A stretch of 64,000 bases of DNA from Thermohalobaculum sp039026375 (GTDB taxonomy: Bacteria > Pseudomonadota > Alphaproteobacteria > Rhodobacterales > Rhodobacteraceae), in assembly GCA_039026375.1 (NCBI GenBank), contig JBCCML010000022.1:3910-67909 (forward strand). Direction: 5' to 3'. Made by a program: the position numbers and the translations under genes. Under the pieces are notes generated by a model that saw only the letters and a program-made list of their open reading frames with translations, was not told where the DNA came from and searched no databases. Positions 7,686-16,907 of the stretch are shown here, one piece after another (the stretch's first letter is position 1; each line of letters opens with the position of its first letter).

Positions 7686-8657
7686 TCAGGTCGAGGGCCG
7701 GAAGGGCCGCCCGATCGAGGCCGGGGCATTGGCTTTAGTCAGCGCCACATTCCGCGAGATCAGTACCAGCGCCACGATGGTCGCCAGGTAGGGCAGCATG
7801 CTCAGCACCTGCGCGGGCATCTGCGTGAGGAATCGGTCTGCCTGGTCGCCACCGCACAGCAGGCCCGCCCGCGCACAGATCCAGTCATCGATCGAGCCTG
7901 CGTAGAACCGCATGATGTCGACCGCCGCGAACAAGTACGCGCCCAGCACCAGCCGCCCGGGCCGCCAGGTCGCAAAGACCACCAGCGCCAGGGCGATCCA
8001 GCCGCGCCCGGCGGTCATGTTCGGCCCCCACATGGGCGTGTAGGCGATCGACAGATAGGCGCCGCCCAGCCCTGCCATCGCGCCCCCAAACAGCGTCGCC
8101 AGATAGCGCGTGCGGATCACCGACAGGCCCAGCGCATGGGCCGAATCCGGGTTGTCGCCCACTGCCCTCAGCGACAGGCCCGCCCGGGTGCGGCCCAGGA
8201 ACCAGGCGACCGCAGCGGCCAGAAGCAGCGCCGCATAGACCATGGCGTCGTGGGCAAACAGAACGCGCCCCAGCACGGTGGCATCGCTCAGCCAGGGGAT
8301 GTCCAGCTTGGCCAACGGCTCCAGGGGCTGGCCCACAAAGGGCTGCCCGATCAGGCCCGAGGCGCCGATCCCAAAGATCGTCAGCGCCAGCCCGGTGGCC
8401 GCCTGGTTGGCCAGAAAGCTGATCGAGAAGACCGCGAAGATCAGCGCCATCAACGCGCCCGACGCCGCCCCGATCACGATGGCCAAGGGCGTCGAGCCCA
8501 ACAGGAAGGCCGCCGCAAAGGCCCCGACCGCCCCCATCAGCATCATCCCCTCGACGCCCAGGTTCAGAACGCCCGACCGCTCGGTCACCAGCTCGCCCAG
8601 CCCCGCCAGCAGCACGGGCGTGGCTGCGATCATCATCTGGATCAGGAAGGCTTCCAT
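7686..8657 (-). CDS. ABC transporter permease, BMP/nucleoside-type, second subunit
   Basis: A 323-residue hydrophobic protein of the BPD_transp_2 (branched-chain/monosaccharide-like) permease family, of the shorter subunit class seen in nucleoside and BmpA-dependent importers. It has the family motifs ATPVLLAGLGELVTERSGVLNLG near the N-terminus and a central LRAVGDNPDSAHALG loop that contacts the ATPase. Its ATG overlaps the stop of the upstream permease gene (ATGA), so translation is coupled. The substrate is probably a nucleoside or related small molecule by family, but this is not shown here. Confidence 0.85.
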   Translation of the reverse strand: MEAFLIQMMIAATPVLLAGLGELVTERSGVLNLGVEGMMLMGAVGAFAAAFLLGSTPLAIVIGAASGALMALIFAVFSISFLANQAATGLALTIFGIGASGLIGQPFVGQPLEPLAKLDIPWLSDATVLGRVLFAHDAMVYAALLLAAAVAWFLGRTRAGLSLRAVGDNPDSAHALGLSVIRTRYLATLFGGAMAGLGGAYLSIAYTPMWGPNMTAGRGWIALALVVFATWRPGRLVLGAYLFAAVDIMRFYAGSIDDWICARAGLLCGGDQADRFLTQMPAQVLSMLPYLATIVALVLISRNVALTKANAPASIGRPFRPST

Positions 8658-9760
8658 CAGGCCGCTCTCCCCAGACTGAGGCGCAGGCGAAACCGGATCA
8701 GCGTGTCACAGGCCAGCAGAAAGAACAGCAGCATGCCCTGGAAGATGCCGGTCACGTCCTTGGGCAGGCGCAGCATGATCTGTGCGTTCTCGCCGCCGAT
8801 ATAGCTGACCGCCAGGACCAGCGCGCCCAGCAGCGCGCCGGCGGGGTTCAGGCGGCCCAGAAAGGCCACGATTATGGCGGTAAAGCCGTACTCGGCCGAG
8901 ATCTCGGGCTGCAATTGTTGCACGGTGGCCGAGACCTCGACGGCGCCGGCCAGCCCCGCCAACCCGCCGGACAACAGCAGGACAAACCAGGTGGTGCCCG
9001 CCACCGAGAAGCCCGCGAAAGCCGCGGCCCGCGGGGCGGCCCCCACGGTGCGCACCTGAAAGCCCTGCAGCGTGTGGCGCATCATCACGGCCAGGGCGAG
9101 CGCGATGACAATGGCCAGGATCAGGCCCGCATGCAGGCGCGTGCCGTCCAGCAGGTAGGGCAGCAGATAGGCTTGCTGGAAGTCAGGCGTTTCCGGAAAA
9201 CCGCCAGGGGCCCGCCAGGGGCCCCGCACCAGATAGTCCAGCAATTGCGCGGCCACATAGGTCAGCATCAGGCTGACCAGGATCTCGTTGGCATTGGCGC
9301 GCGTCTTCAACAGGGCGGGGATCGCGGCCCAGGCCAGGCCGCCCAGCACGCCCGCCAACAGGTAGAGCGGCAAGACCAACCAGGCCGGCCCCTCCGGCCC
9401 GTAGAGGGCCACGCCCCCGGCGGCGATGGCACCCAGCGTGTACTGCCCGGCTGCGCCAATGTTCCAGACATTGGCCCGGAAACAGACCGCCAGGGCCGCG
9501 CCGATCAGGGCCAGCGGGATAGCCTTCACCAGCACTTCGGACGGCGTATAGATCCACATGCCGCGTTGATCGGGGATGGTCAGCCATTTCCAAAGCTCGT
9601 CGAACGGCTGGAAGAAATAGACGTATAGCGCCTCCAGCGGTGGTTTGCCCATGGCCGCCAACAGGGCGCCACCCACGATCAGCGTCAGGGCGATCGCAAT
9701 GACCGGGGACATCAGCGACAGGGCGCGCGACGGCGTGGCGCGGGGCTCCAGGGCGATCAC
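8657..9760 (-). CDS. ABC transporter permease, BMP/nucleoside-type, first subunit
   Basis: A BPD_transp_2-family permease of about 367 residues, with many membrane helices and the WNIGAAGQYTLGAIAA and RTVGAAPRAAAFAG motifs of this importer class. The preferred start is a GTG at 9760 (Val-Ile-Ala-Leu-Glu-Pro), with a GGAG about 11 nt upstream; the frame is open upstream to a GTG at 9811, but that extension looks unlike family N-termini. It is separated from the ATPase gene by an unusual 277-bp gap full of inverted repeats, and overlaps the second permease gene by 1 base. Confidence 0.8.
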   Translation of the reverse strand: MIALEPRATPSRALSLMSPVIAIALTLIVGGALLAAMGKPPLEALYVYFFQPFDELWKWLTIPDQRGMWIYTPSEVLVKAIPLALIGAALAVCFRANVWNIGAAGQYTLGAIAAGGVALYGPEGPAWLVLPLYLLAGVLGGLAWAAIPALLKTRANANEILVSLMLTYVAAQLLDYLVRGPWRAPGGFPETPDFQQAYLLPYLLDGTRLHAGLILAIVIALALAVMMRHTLQGFQVRTVGAAPRAAAFAGFSVAGTTWFVLLLSGGLAGLAGAVEVSATVQQLQPEISAEYGFTAIIVAFLGRLNPAGALLGALVLAVSYIGGENAQIMLRLPKDVTGIFQGMLLFFLLACDTLIRFRLRLSLGRAA

Positions 9761-10037
9761 AGGGCCAATCGCTCCGTGGCAAGCGGCCGGACGGCTGCAC
9801 CGCCGGTGCACCCCACCCCTGGTCTGCCGACCCTACTCCGCTGAAATCGCCCCACTTGGGCGATTTCCCGGCGCTCCGCAGCCCAGCGCATGCCCCCGTG
9901 ATCGAAACTGCACGAAGCAGGCCATTGGGGCGCAAAGGGCGCGGCGCGCGCCGTGCGCGGGTGGGTGGGGGAGCGCCTCGGCAGACGCCGCCGCGATGGT
10001 GCAGGGGAGCGCACGGCGCGCGTGCCACCACGCCGCA
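9761..10037 (-). repeat. Intra-operon gap with stacked inverted repeats
   Basis: This 277-bp non-coding gap lies between the ATPase and permease genes of one operon. It contains a perfect 10-bp hairpin with 5-nt loop (GAAATCGCCC 9843-9852 with GGGCGATTTC 9858-9867), a 7-bp palindrome around 9796-9810, and a 14-bp inverted repeat (9945-9958 with 10009-10022) bracketing a GGGTGGGTGGGGG run. No T-run follows any of them. RNA processing or differential mRNA decay within the operon is a reasonable inference. Confidence 0.7.
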
Positions 10038-11567
10038 TCAGGCGGCCTCCGTAAAGGCGCCGCCCATCAGCAGGCCGATCTTATCCGGTGACATGTCTAC
10101 CGCAGGGGCGGGTGCGGACAGATGCCCTTTGTGGATGACGGCGATCCGGTCGCTGATCTCAAAAATCTCGTCCAGGTCCTGACTGATCACCAGGATCGCA
10201 GCGCCGGACCGCGCCAGATCGACCAGCGCCTGGCGGATCACCGCGGCGGCCCCCGCATCAACGCCCCAGGTCGGTTGGCTGACGACCAGCACGCCCGGGT
10301 CGCGCAGGATCTCGCGGCCCACCACGAACTTCTGCAGGTTGCCGCCCGATAGCGCACTGGCCGCCGGGTCGGGCGCGCCGCTGCGCACATCGAAGGCGCG
10401 GCGGATCCTCTCAGCCCAGGTGGCTGCCCGGGCGAAACTCAGCCAACCGCCCCGCGAGATTCCACCGGGCCGATGCAGCGACAGGACCGTATTCTCAGAA
10501 AGCCGCATATCGCTGACGGCGGCGTGGCCATTGCGCTCCTCCGGCACGAAGGCAGCACCCGCCATGCGCCGCGCCGTGGGGCCGCGGTCGCCCAAGGGTT
10601 TGCCGTCGATCTGGATGGCATCCGCCCTAGTGCGCGTCTCGCCGATCAGGGCCGCCATCAGTTCCGGCTGCCCCTCGCCCGCGATACCGGCAATGCCCAT
10701 CACCTCGCCCGCGTGCAGATCAAAGCTGATCCCCTTGAGTGCTACGGCGAAGTCGGACGGGGCGGGCACGCTCAGATCCCGCACCGCCAGGCGCACCTCC
10801 CCCGGCGTCGGCGCAGCACTTCGGTCGGTCCAGCCGATGCGCGTGCCCACCATCATCTCGGCGATCTCGCGCGCCGAGACGTCGCTGGGGTCACAGCTGC
10901 CCACCAGTTTGCCCCGGCGCAGGATGGTCGCCCGCTCGCAAAGCGCGCGCACCTCGTCCAACCGGTGCGAGATGTAGAGGATCGCGCAGCCCTGCCCGGC
11001 CAGCCGGCGCAGCGTCTCGAACAGAACCTCGGCCTCCTGGGGCGTCAGCACCGATGTCGGCTCGTCCATGATCAGCAACTTGGGCTCTTGCAGCAAGGAG
11101 CGGATGATCTCGACCCGCTGCTTTTCGCCCACCGACAGCGTGTGCACGGCCCTGTCCGGCTCGACGCCCAGGCCATAGGCGGTTGAGACCTCGCGGATGC
11201 GGGCCGCCAGCGCCGCCATCGGCATATTGGGCAGGGCCAGGGCGATGTTTTCCGCCACCGTCAGCGCGTCGAAGACCGAGAAGTGCTGGAACACCATGCC
11301 GATGCCCATGGCCCGCGCCTCGGACGGGCGAGCGATGCGCGTGGGCTTGCCCACCCAGAGGATCTCCCCCGCGCTGGGCTCCAGGATCCCATAGAGCATC
11401 TTGACCAGGGTCGACTTTCCGGCGCCGTTCTCGCCCAGCAGCGCGTGCACTTCACCGGGCCGGATCGCCAGCGAGACATCGTCGACCGCGGTGAAGTCGC
11501 CAAACCGCTTGCTCAGCGATACGGCCTCTAGAAGAGGTGCCTCCAGAAGAGCTGTTTCTTCCGTCAT
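10038..11567 (-). CDS. ABC importer ATPase with two nucleotide-binding domains
   Basis: A 509-residue protein with two fused ABC domains, the layout of sugar and nucleoside importer ATPases (RbsA/YufO type). The first domain has Walker A GENGAGKST (45-53), signature LSVGEKQRVEI and Walker B LLIMDEPTS. The second has a degenerate Walker A (AGIAGEGQPE) and signature LSGGNLQK, so only one site is likely to be fully active. It should pair with the two permeases downstream. No BmpA-like binding protein is present in the window, although such a protein is required for import; it may be encoded elsewhere. Confidence 0.9.
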   Translation of the reverse strand: MTEETALLEAPLLEAVSLSKRFGDFTAVDDVSLAIRPGEVHALLGENGAGKSTLVKMLYGILEPSAGEILWVGKPTRIARPSEARAMGIGMVFQHFSVFDALTVAENIALALPNMPMAALAARIREVSTAYGLGVEPDRAVHTLSVGEKQRVEIIRSLLQEPKLLIMDEPTSVLTPQEAEVLFETLRRLAGQGCAILYISHRLDEVRALCERATILRRGKLVGSCDPSDVSAREIAEMMVGTRIGWTDRSAAPTPGEVRLAVRDLSVPAPSDFAVALKGISFDLHAGEVMGIAGIAGEGQPELMAALIGETRTRADAIQIDGKPLGDRGPTARRMAGAAFVPEERNGHAAVSDMRLSENTVLSLHRPGGISRGGWLSFARAATWAERIRRAFDVRSGAPDPAASALSGGNLQKFVVGREILRDPGVLVVSQPTWGVDAGAAAVIRQALVDLARSGAAILVISQDLDEIFEISDRIAVIHKGHLSAPAPAVDMSPDKIGLLMGGAFTEAA

Positions 11568-11704
11568 CTGGCCCGATCACCCGCCCCGATGTGTTCGCCT
11601 AGTCCCTGCCCGTGCCATCTTGCGGGGCGGGCGGTCTTTGTCAAACGGCCAGCGAGCGGATCTGGGGCTCGGGGTGGTGTGACGCATTGTTCAGATACAC
11701 CCCC

Positions 11705-12676
11705 TCAACCCGGTGGTGTCGGCGTCTCCCCCGCCAGCACCCGCTGGAAGACAGCCGTATCGACATTGCCGCCACACAGGATGACGCCGATCTTCTTGCC
11801 GCGGTTGACCTCGCGTTCCTGCAGCGCGGCGGCCAGCGGGACTGCGCCCGCCCCTTCGGCCACGTTGTGGGTGTCGGTATAGTAGATGCGCATCGCCTCG
11901 GCGATCTCGTCATCGGTGACGCGGACCACGTGGCTGGCCCCCTGGCGGATCAGTTGCAGGGGCTCGTCCCACGGGGCGCGGCAAGCGACCCCGTCCGCCA
12001 TGGTGATGCAGGTGTTCGTGGTGACGACTTTGCCCGCCTCGAAGCTGAGCGCATAGGCCGGTGCCGTATCCGCCACGACGCCGACGATCTGGGTCTTCAG
12101 GCCCAAAAGATCGCGCGCCGCGATCAGCCCGCAAATGCCCGAGCCCATGCCAATGGGCACATAGACCTGGTCAAGATCCGGTTGCGCGGTGAAGAGCTCC
12201 AGCGCATAGGTGGCGACCCCGCGCACCAGCGGTTCGGCAAAGGGCGGGATCAGGTGCCAGCCCTCCTGCTCGGACAACCGCACTGCTTCCAGGCGCGCTT
12301 CTTCAAAATCGTGCCCGTGGGTGACCACCTCGGCGCCCCAGCCGCGCATGGCGGCGTTCTTCTCGACCGAGTTGCCCTGTGGCACCAGCACCTTCACCGG
12401 GATGCCGTGGGGTTTGGCGGCAAAGGGGATCGACTGGCCGTGATTGCCCCGGGTCGCGGTCACGATGCCCGGCACGTCATCTTTGCGGGACAACTCGTCC
12501 AGATAGACCAGCCCGCCCCGCACCTTGAAGGCGCCGCAGGGCGTGTGGTTTTCGTGCTTCACCCAAATCTCGGCGCCCGCGCGTTCGGACAAGAGCGGCC
12601 AGGCGTATTGCGGCGTGGGCGGCATGTGGGCGTGCACCAGGTCCGCCGCCTGGTGAAGTTGATCCAACGAGAACAT
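11705..12676 (-). CDS. Threonine dehydratase-like PLP enzyme
   Basis: A 323-residue fold type II PLP enzyme with the lysine loop CGAFKVRGG near 50 and a glycine loop MGSGICG. It resembles catabolic threonine/serine dehydratases and lacks the ACT regulatory domain. The ATG at 12676 has GAAAGG 8 nt upstream; a TTG at 12694 is less likely. The gene is the first of the reverse-strand unit leading into the ABC transporter and shares its fold family with BhcB, so it may act on a hydroxy-amino acid taken up or made nearby. The exact substrate is not clear from the sequence. Confidence 0.75.
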   Translation of the reverse strand: MFSLDQLHQAADLVHAHMPPTPQYAWPLLSERAGAEIWVKHENHTPCGAFKVRGGLVYLDELSRKDDVPGIVTATRGNHGQSIPFAAKPHGIPVKVLVPQGNSVEKNAAMRGWGAEVVTHGHDFEEARLEAVRLSEQEGWHLIPPFAEPLVRGVATYALELFTAQPDLDQVYVPIGMGSGICGLIAARDLLGLKTQIVGVVADTAPAYALSFEAGKVVTTNTCITMADGVACRAPWDEPLQLIRQGASHVVRVTDDEIAEAMRIYYTDTHNVAEGAGAVPLAAALQEREVNRGKKIGVILCGGNVDTAVFQRVLAGETPTPPG

Positions 12677-12749
12677 GGGCGGCCTTTCACACAACTCGGG
12701 GTTTTCAGCGTTGCGCTGTCCTGTTGCCCCGTTCCGATCACCGGGCGCA

Positions 12750-12777
12750 AGGGCTTGTTACACAGGGCTTGTTACAC
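12750..12777. repeat. Tandem 14-bp direct repeat
   Basis: Two perfect adjacent copies of AGGGCTTGTTACAC lie in the 297-bp gap between the divergent dehydratase and histidine kinase genes. This is a candidate double binding site for a regulator of either gene. Confidence 0.7.
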
Positions 12778-12973
12778 GCGATCCAGCCGCGGTTATGCCC
12801 CGCGGCCCGGCCCTAAACGCCCCGGCGCTGCGACGCCCAGACTGCCCAGTTCTTGCGCACCGCAAAAAGATCTACGCAACACGTGGCGTTAAGCGGCAAT
12901 GCGTGCAAGTATGACGTTGGGGTCAACTGGGGATTCTTGGGCGCGTTACCCGCCCAGACCTAGGCGGTGCCGT

Positions 12974-14923
12974 ATGGATAGGAACGAGGCGGTTCACAAG
13001 AAGACACAGCCCGGCATTGCCGGCGCAGTGTTCGACGACGGCTCTGGTCTTGAAGGACTGTCCGAAGACATACTGGCCCGGGTTCGGGCCCGCCAGGTTT
13101 ACTCGATATCTCGTCTGACAATTCCCATGATGATGGCCAACATCGTCAATGCGACGACCTTGCTGGTGGTCATGGAGCTGTCGGGGCAGGGCTCGTCCGC
13201 GGTGTGGATCTGGACGGCGACCGTGTACCTGTTCGCCGCCTACACAGCCTATATCTGGTATCGGCGGCGCAGCTTTCCGTTTCCAGAAAAGCTGGGTGTC
13301 AAGACCGCGCGCCGTGTTATCATCAATGCCGCGCTGTTGGGTGCCATCTGGTCTGTGCCAGGGTTGTTGTTCCTGCCCACAGCCACGGGGGCGGTGCAAT
13401 CCTTGCTGGTGGCTCTGGCCGCCGGGATGATCGTCGGCGGCTCGATGGCGCTGTATCCCTTGCCGGCCGCCGCCCTGATCTATTCCAGCACGATCGTCGT
13501 CGGCAGCTTTCTGGGCTACACATCCATGGGCGACGTGGCCATGATAGGCTTTGCAACTGTGACGGCTGCGTTCTTCTTTGTCGTTGCCTACACGATCACC
13601 CGGCACGCCGACGTCTTCGTGTCCGAATTTGTCGGCCGCCTGGAGTTGGACGAAAAGAACGCCCTGATCGAAAAGCTGCTGAAAGAAGTCCAAAGCCAGG
13701 CAAATGACGAGCGGGTCAAGTCCGAACGCCGCCTGGCGAAAGCGCAGAAAATGGAAGCGATCGGCCAGCTGACCGGGGGCATCGCGCATGATTTCAACAA
13801 TCTGTTGGCTGCCATTCAGGGGCATGCCGAGCTGATCGAATTGGAAAAGAAAACCAGCCCCGAGCTGACGACCCCGATCCTCAGGTCAACTCAGCGAGGA
13901 TCGGATCTGGTGCGCGGGCTGTTGTCCATCGCGCGCAAACAACCGCTGACCAGTCAAAGCATCAATGTCACCGACCTGATTGGCCAAATGGTCCCCCTGC
14001 TGGAGCGCACGCTTGGCGGGCAGATCCAGATCGAACAGCAGGTACCCGACGATCTCTGGTCGGCCCACGCCGATTTAAGCCAGCTGGAAAGCGCCATTCT
14101 GAACCTGTCGCTGAACGCGCGGGATGCCATGCCGGATGGCGGGTCCCTCACGATGGCCTGTGCCAATGCCCCGGCGGCAGATCATCCGATCCTGCGCCGG
14201 CTGGAGGTCGCGTCCGGCGACTTTGTTTGCGTGTCGATCAGCGATACCGGTCACGGCATGTCCAAGGAGGTACGCCAGCGCGCGCTGGAGCCGTTCTTTA
14301 CCACCAAGAAATTTGGCGAAGGCAGCGGATTGGGATTGTCGACAGTCGAAGGTTTCTGCGGCCAGTCCGGCGGCCACCTTTGGATCGACAGCACGGAAGG
14401 CTTGGGCACGACAATTTACATGTTCCTGCCCCGGGCCGCGCGTCAGGCAAGCGCGGAAAGCACCCTGGCCAGACGGGCTGAAGTCTTACCGATGGGCCAA
14501 AGCGAACATATTCTGGTTGTCGAAGACGACCCCGAAGTGCGCAACCTGACCACGACCATGTTGGAAAGGTTGAACTATCGCACGACCTGGTCGCCCAGCG
14601 CGGATGAAGCGCTGGAGCTGATGCAGTCCGATTTCACCTTTGACCTGGTGCTGGTTGACGTTCGGCTGCCCGGCAAACTCAATGGGTTGGAGTTTGCCGA
14701 GATTGTTCGACGGGAGTTCCCAACGGTGAAGCCCATCGTCTATTCTGGTTACCCTGCAAAGCCCAGTGCCACCCACCGGTCGATCGAGTTTCCGTTCCTG
14801 CGCAAACCGTTTTCACGGCGCGAGCTGGCGAAAATCGTTGCGACGACGCTGTCGGAAACAGACGATGTCGATGCGGGTGCTGTAGGGGATTGCGCGCCCG
14901 CGGGCGCGCGCTCCTCGGGTTAG
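12974..14923 (+). CDS. Membrane hybrid histidine kinase with receiver domain
   Basis: About 649 residues. Roughly six membrane helices (about 50-207) are followed by a coiled linker, a DHp helix with the phospho-acceptor H272 in GGIAHDFNNLL, and a HATPase domain with N381, a DTGHGM box (424-429) and a GEGSGLGL box (448-455). A C-terminal receiver domain (about 510-625) has acidic residues in VVEDDPE and the acceptor D562 in LVDVRLPG. The start at 12974 has AGGCGG upstream; an in-frame ATG at 12899 would add 25 residues. No DNA-binding output is present, so it signals through another protein. The sensed signal is unknown. Confidence 0.88.
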   Translation: MDRNEAVHKKTQPGIAGAVFDDGSGLEGLSEDILARVRARQVYSISRLTIPMMMANIVNATTLLVVMELSGQGSSAVWIWTATVYLFAAYTAYIWYRRRSFPFPEKLGVKTARRVIINAALLGAIWSVPGLLFLPTATGAVQSLLVALAAGMIVGGSMALYPLPAAALIYSSTIVVGSFLGYTSMGDVAMIGFATVTAAFFFVVAYTITRHADVFVSEFVGRLELDEKNALIEKLLKEVQSQANDERVKSERRLAKAQKMEAIGQLTGGIAHDFNNLLAAIQGHAELIELEKKTSPELTTPILRSTQRGSDLVRGLLSIARKQPLTSQSINVTDLIGQMVPLLERTLGGQIQIEQQVPDDLWSAHADLSQLESAILNLSLNARDAMPDGGSLTMACANAPAADHPILRRLEVASGDFVCVSISDTGHGMSKEVRQRALEPFFTTKKFGEGSGLGLSTVEGFCGQSGGHLWIDSTEGLGTTIYMFLPRAARQASAESTLARRAEVLPMGQSEHILVVEDDPEVRNLTTTMLERLNYRTTWSPSADEALELMQSDFTFDLVLVDVRLPGKLNGLEFAEIVRREFPTVKPIVYSGYPAKPSATHRSIEFPFLRKPFSRRELAKIVATTLSETDDVDAGAVGDCAPAGARSSG

Positions 14924-14945
14924 CGTCCTTTACCCTAGCCGTCTG

Positions 14946-15584
14946 TCAACCGCCGGTCGCAGGATCGATCGGCACCAACACCTCGTTCCGGCGCAGCGCG
15001 GGCACCGTCCAGGGCGGGTTGTAACCAGCGGATTGCGCGGGCCCGGCGGGGGTCAGGCCCTGGCTATCCATCCAAGCCAGCAAGGCCGCCCGCTGTTCGG
15101 CCACCGCCGCGTCATCCATCGAGCCGGAGAACCGGACCACCGCCACCCGGCGGGGCGCGATCGTCTCCAGCGTCACGGCCGGATCGGTGGGCAGCGGGGC
15201 TGTTTCGGCATCAAACTCTTCAGGCAGCACAAAGATCATGTCGCCCTGGCCGTCGCGCGTCTGCAGCACTGGGGCGGTCATGGCGATCTTGGCGCCCTGA
15301 TCCTGATCGGTCCGCAGAACGGGCGCGGTCATTGCGATCTCGCGCTTGCCGGAATTGGCACCGGAGATGTACTCGAACAGCTTGCCAAAGGCCCCGCGAG
15401 AGCCTTCCTGCATGGCGGTCTTCACGATCACCAGCTCGCCATAGTCGCGGATCTCGAACGGCGCATCGGCGCGCACGACCGTGTAGGGCGGCTCCTTGGC
15501 AGCTTCACCGCCCACGACCGAACAGGCCCCCAATGCCAGGGTTGTCAGAACGGCGAGCGCCGCGCCGAATGTGCGAATACGCAT
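14946..15584 (-). CDS. SOUL-family heme-binding lipoprotein
   Basis: A 212-residue protein with a lipoprotein signal peptide (LALGAC lipobox, lipidated Cys about 20) followed by a SOUL domain. The repeated IAMTAPVL motif, a FxxLFEYISG segment and a C-terminal PPWTVPxxRRNEV motif are typical of the family. SOUL proteins bind heme or other tetrapyrroles; bacterial roles are poorly defined. GGAGA precedes the ATG. It is convergent with the hybrid kinase and lies 72 bp downstream of the thioesterase gene on the same strand, so it may be the last gene of that operon. Confidence 0.85.
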   Translation of the reverse strand: MRIRTFGAALAVLTTLALGACSVVGGEAAKEPPYTVVRADAPFEIRDYGELVIVKTAMQEGSRGAFGKLFEYISGANSGKREIAMTAPVLRTDQDQGAKIAMTAPVLQTRDGQGDMIFVLPEEFDAETAPLPTDPAVTLETIAPRRVAVVRFSGSMDDAAVAEQRAALLAWMDSQGLTPAGPAQSAGYNPPWTVPALRRNEVLVPIDPATGG

Positions 15585-15656
15585 GGTATGTCTCCTGATT
15601 GCGGGGCGTCATACGGGCGCAAGTAGGGTTTCCGTCGCCGCTGGCCAGGGGTGCGT

Positions 15657-16277
15657 TCAGCCGGTCTTTTCCCGAGCGGGCGCGGCGGTCTTATCTTCCT
15701 CGGCGCCAGCGCCGTCCTGCCGGGCCCGCGCAACGGCCCGCATGGCGCGGTAGGCTTCCAGGAACAGGGCGACCTGCGGCTCGGGTTCCGGGCACGCGAA
15801 GGGTGTCTGACCAAGCGCCTGGAACAGCTCGTCCGAGGTGATAAACCGGCGCTGGCGCCGGTCGTACATGCCCGCCACTGCCAGGGTGACTGCGGCCCGT
15901 TCCCCGTCACGCCGCCCGCCCACACAGTCAAAGGCATGTTCAAACACCTGGATGCGGTCGTCCCAATAGACGATGCGGGTGGTCAGCCGAATGCGCTGCC
16001 AGGCCTTCAGCTCGCGGTGAAAACTGGCCGCCGTGTAGCTGACGATGGGCGCCCAGCGTCCCCGGAAGGCGGCGCGCCACATCCCACTGACCAGCGCGTA
16101 ATCCAGCCGGCCGAGATCGGCAAAGGACAGATAGCGGCCGTTCGTCAGGTGCAGGTTGGCGTCCAGATCGGTCGGCAGCACCCTGAGCATCAGGGCCGAG
16201 CTTTCCAGCGGCGGCACCATCGACGGCCGCCAGCGCGCGGTGATGATCATCCAGATCAACCGCAGCCATAGGTTCAT
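15657..16277 (-). CDS. Hotdog-fold thioesterase (THEM6-like)
   Basis: A 206-residue protein of the acyl-CoA thioesterase-like hotdog group. An N-terminal membrane-proximal hydrophobic helix precedes a DLDANLHLTNGRYLSFADLGRLD region, the Asp-xx-xx-His-Leu-Asn/Thr-Asn catalytic helix of 4HBT-type enzymes. It probably hydrolyses an acyl-CoA or related thioester. Its ATG overlaps the stop of the upstream SGNH hydrolase gene by ATGA, so the two are translated together. Confidence 0.75.
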   Translation of the reverse strand: MNLWLRLIWMIITARWRPSMVPPLESSALMLRVLPTDLDANLHLTNGRYLSFADLGRLDYALVSGMWRAAFRGRWAPIVSYTAASFHRELKAWQRIRLTTRIVYWDDRIQVFEHAFDCVGGRRDGERAAVTLAVAGMYDRRQRRFITSDELFQALGQTPFACPEPEPQVALFLEAYRAMRAVARARQDGAGAEEDKTAAPAREKTG

Positions 16278-16888
16278 TGGCGGACCCGGCCCGCCACCCA
16301 GCCCGCCACCCAGCCGGCGATCTTCGCCCCGCCCTGGGCCGATGGCTCGATCGGGTTTGCGTAGTCGGCGGGGTCGTCAAACAGCCGCCGCAGGTCCAGG
16401 ACGGGAACGCCGCGGGCCAGGGCCTCCTGCTGGATGACGTCGTTGAAGATCGACAATGCGCCCTCGGCAGGGGCCTGCAGGGGCGCCTGATCGTCGGTGA
16501 AGGCAGGGTTATAGATGGTCGCCACCAGCAGGTTGTTGGCGTCCAGCGCCTCCAACAGTGCCGCATACTGGGCCCGGAAGGCCTCGCGGATCTCGCGCAG
16601 GGTGACCAGCGAGTGGGCCAAGGGTTGCGCCGTCTGGTCGGTCAGCAGATCCATGTGGGCCAGCGCGTCATTGCCGCCAGAACTCAGGAACACGCGCGCC
16701 CCTGAGGCTACGCCGTTTTCCTGAACATCGCGCAGCACATCGGCCGTGACCGAGCCATCGACCGCGCGCATGTCCACCTGATGCCCCGGCAGCAGGTCGC
16801 GCAATTGCCGGGGCACGTCCGGCTCGCCAGGCTGTACGTAGACGCCATTGTCGATGACGCTATCGCCAAGCAGGACAAGCCGGTCCAT
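16274..16888 (-). CDS. SGNH/GDSL-family hydrolase with altered DxxH motif
   Basis: A 204-residue SGNH-fold protein. Block I is LLGDSVIDNG with the nucleophile Ser10, and block III is SGGNDA (Asn73). The usual C-terminal DxxH that supplies the Asp-His pair reads Asn178-Pro-Ile-Glu181, so the standard catalytic histidine is missing. It may use another base, be a special subfamily, or have lost activity. It has no signal peptide, so a cytoplasmic role is likely. It is 19 bp from the SDR gene and overlaps the thioesterase gene. Confidence 0.75.
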   Translation of the reverse strand: MDRLVLLGDSVIDNGVYVQPGEPDVPRQLRDLLPGHQVDMRAVDGSVTADVLRDVQENGVASGARVFLSSGGNDALAHMDLLTDQTAQPLAHSLVTLREIREAFRAQYAALLEALDANNLLVATIYNPAFTDDQAPLQAPAEGALSIFNDVIQQEALARGVPVLDLRRLFDDPADYANPIEPSAQGGAKIAGWVAGWVAGRVRQ

Positions 16889-16907
16889 GGTCAGACCCGC
16901 CCCATGG

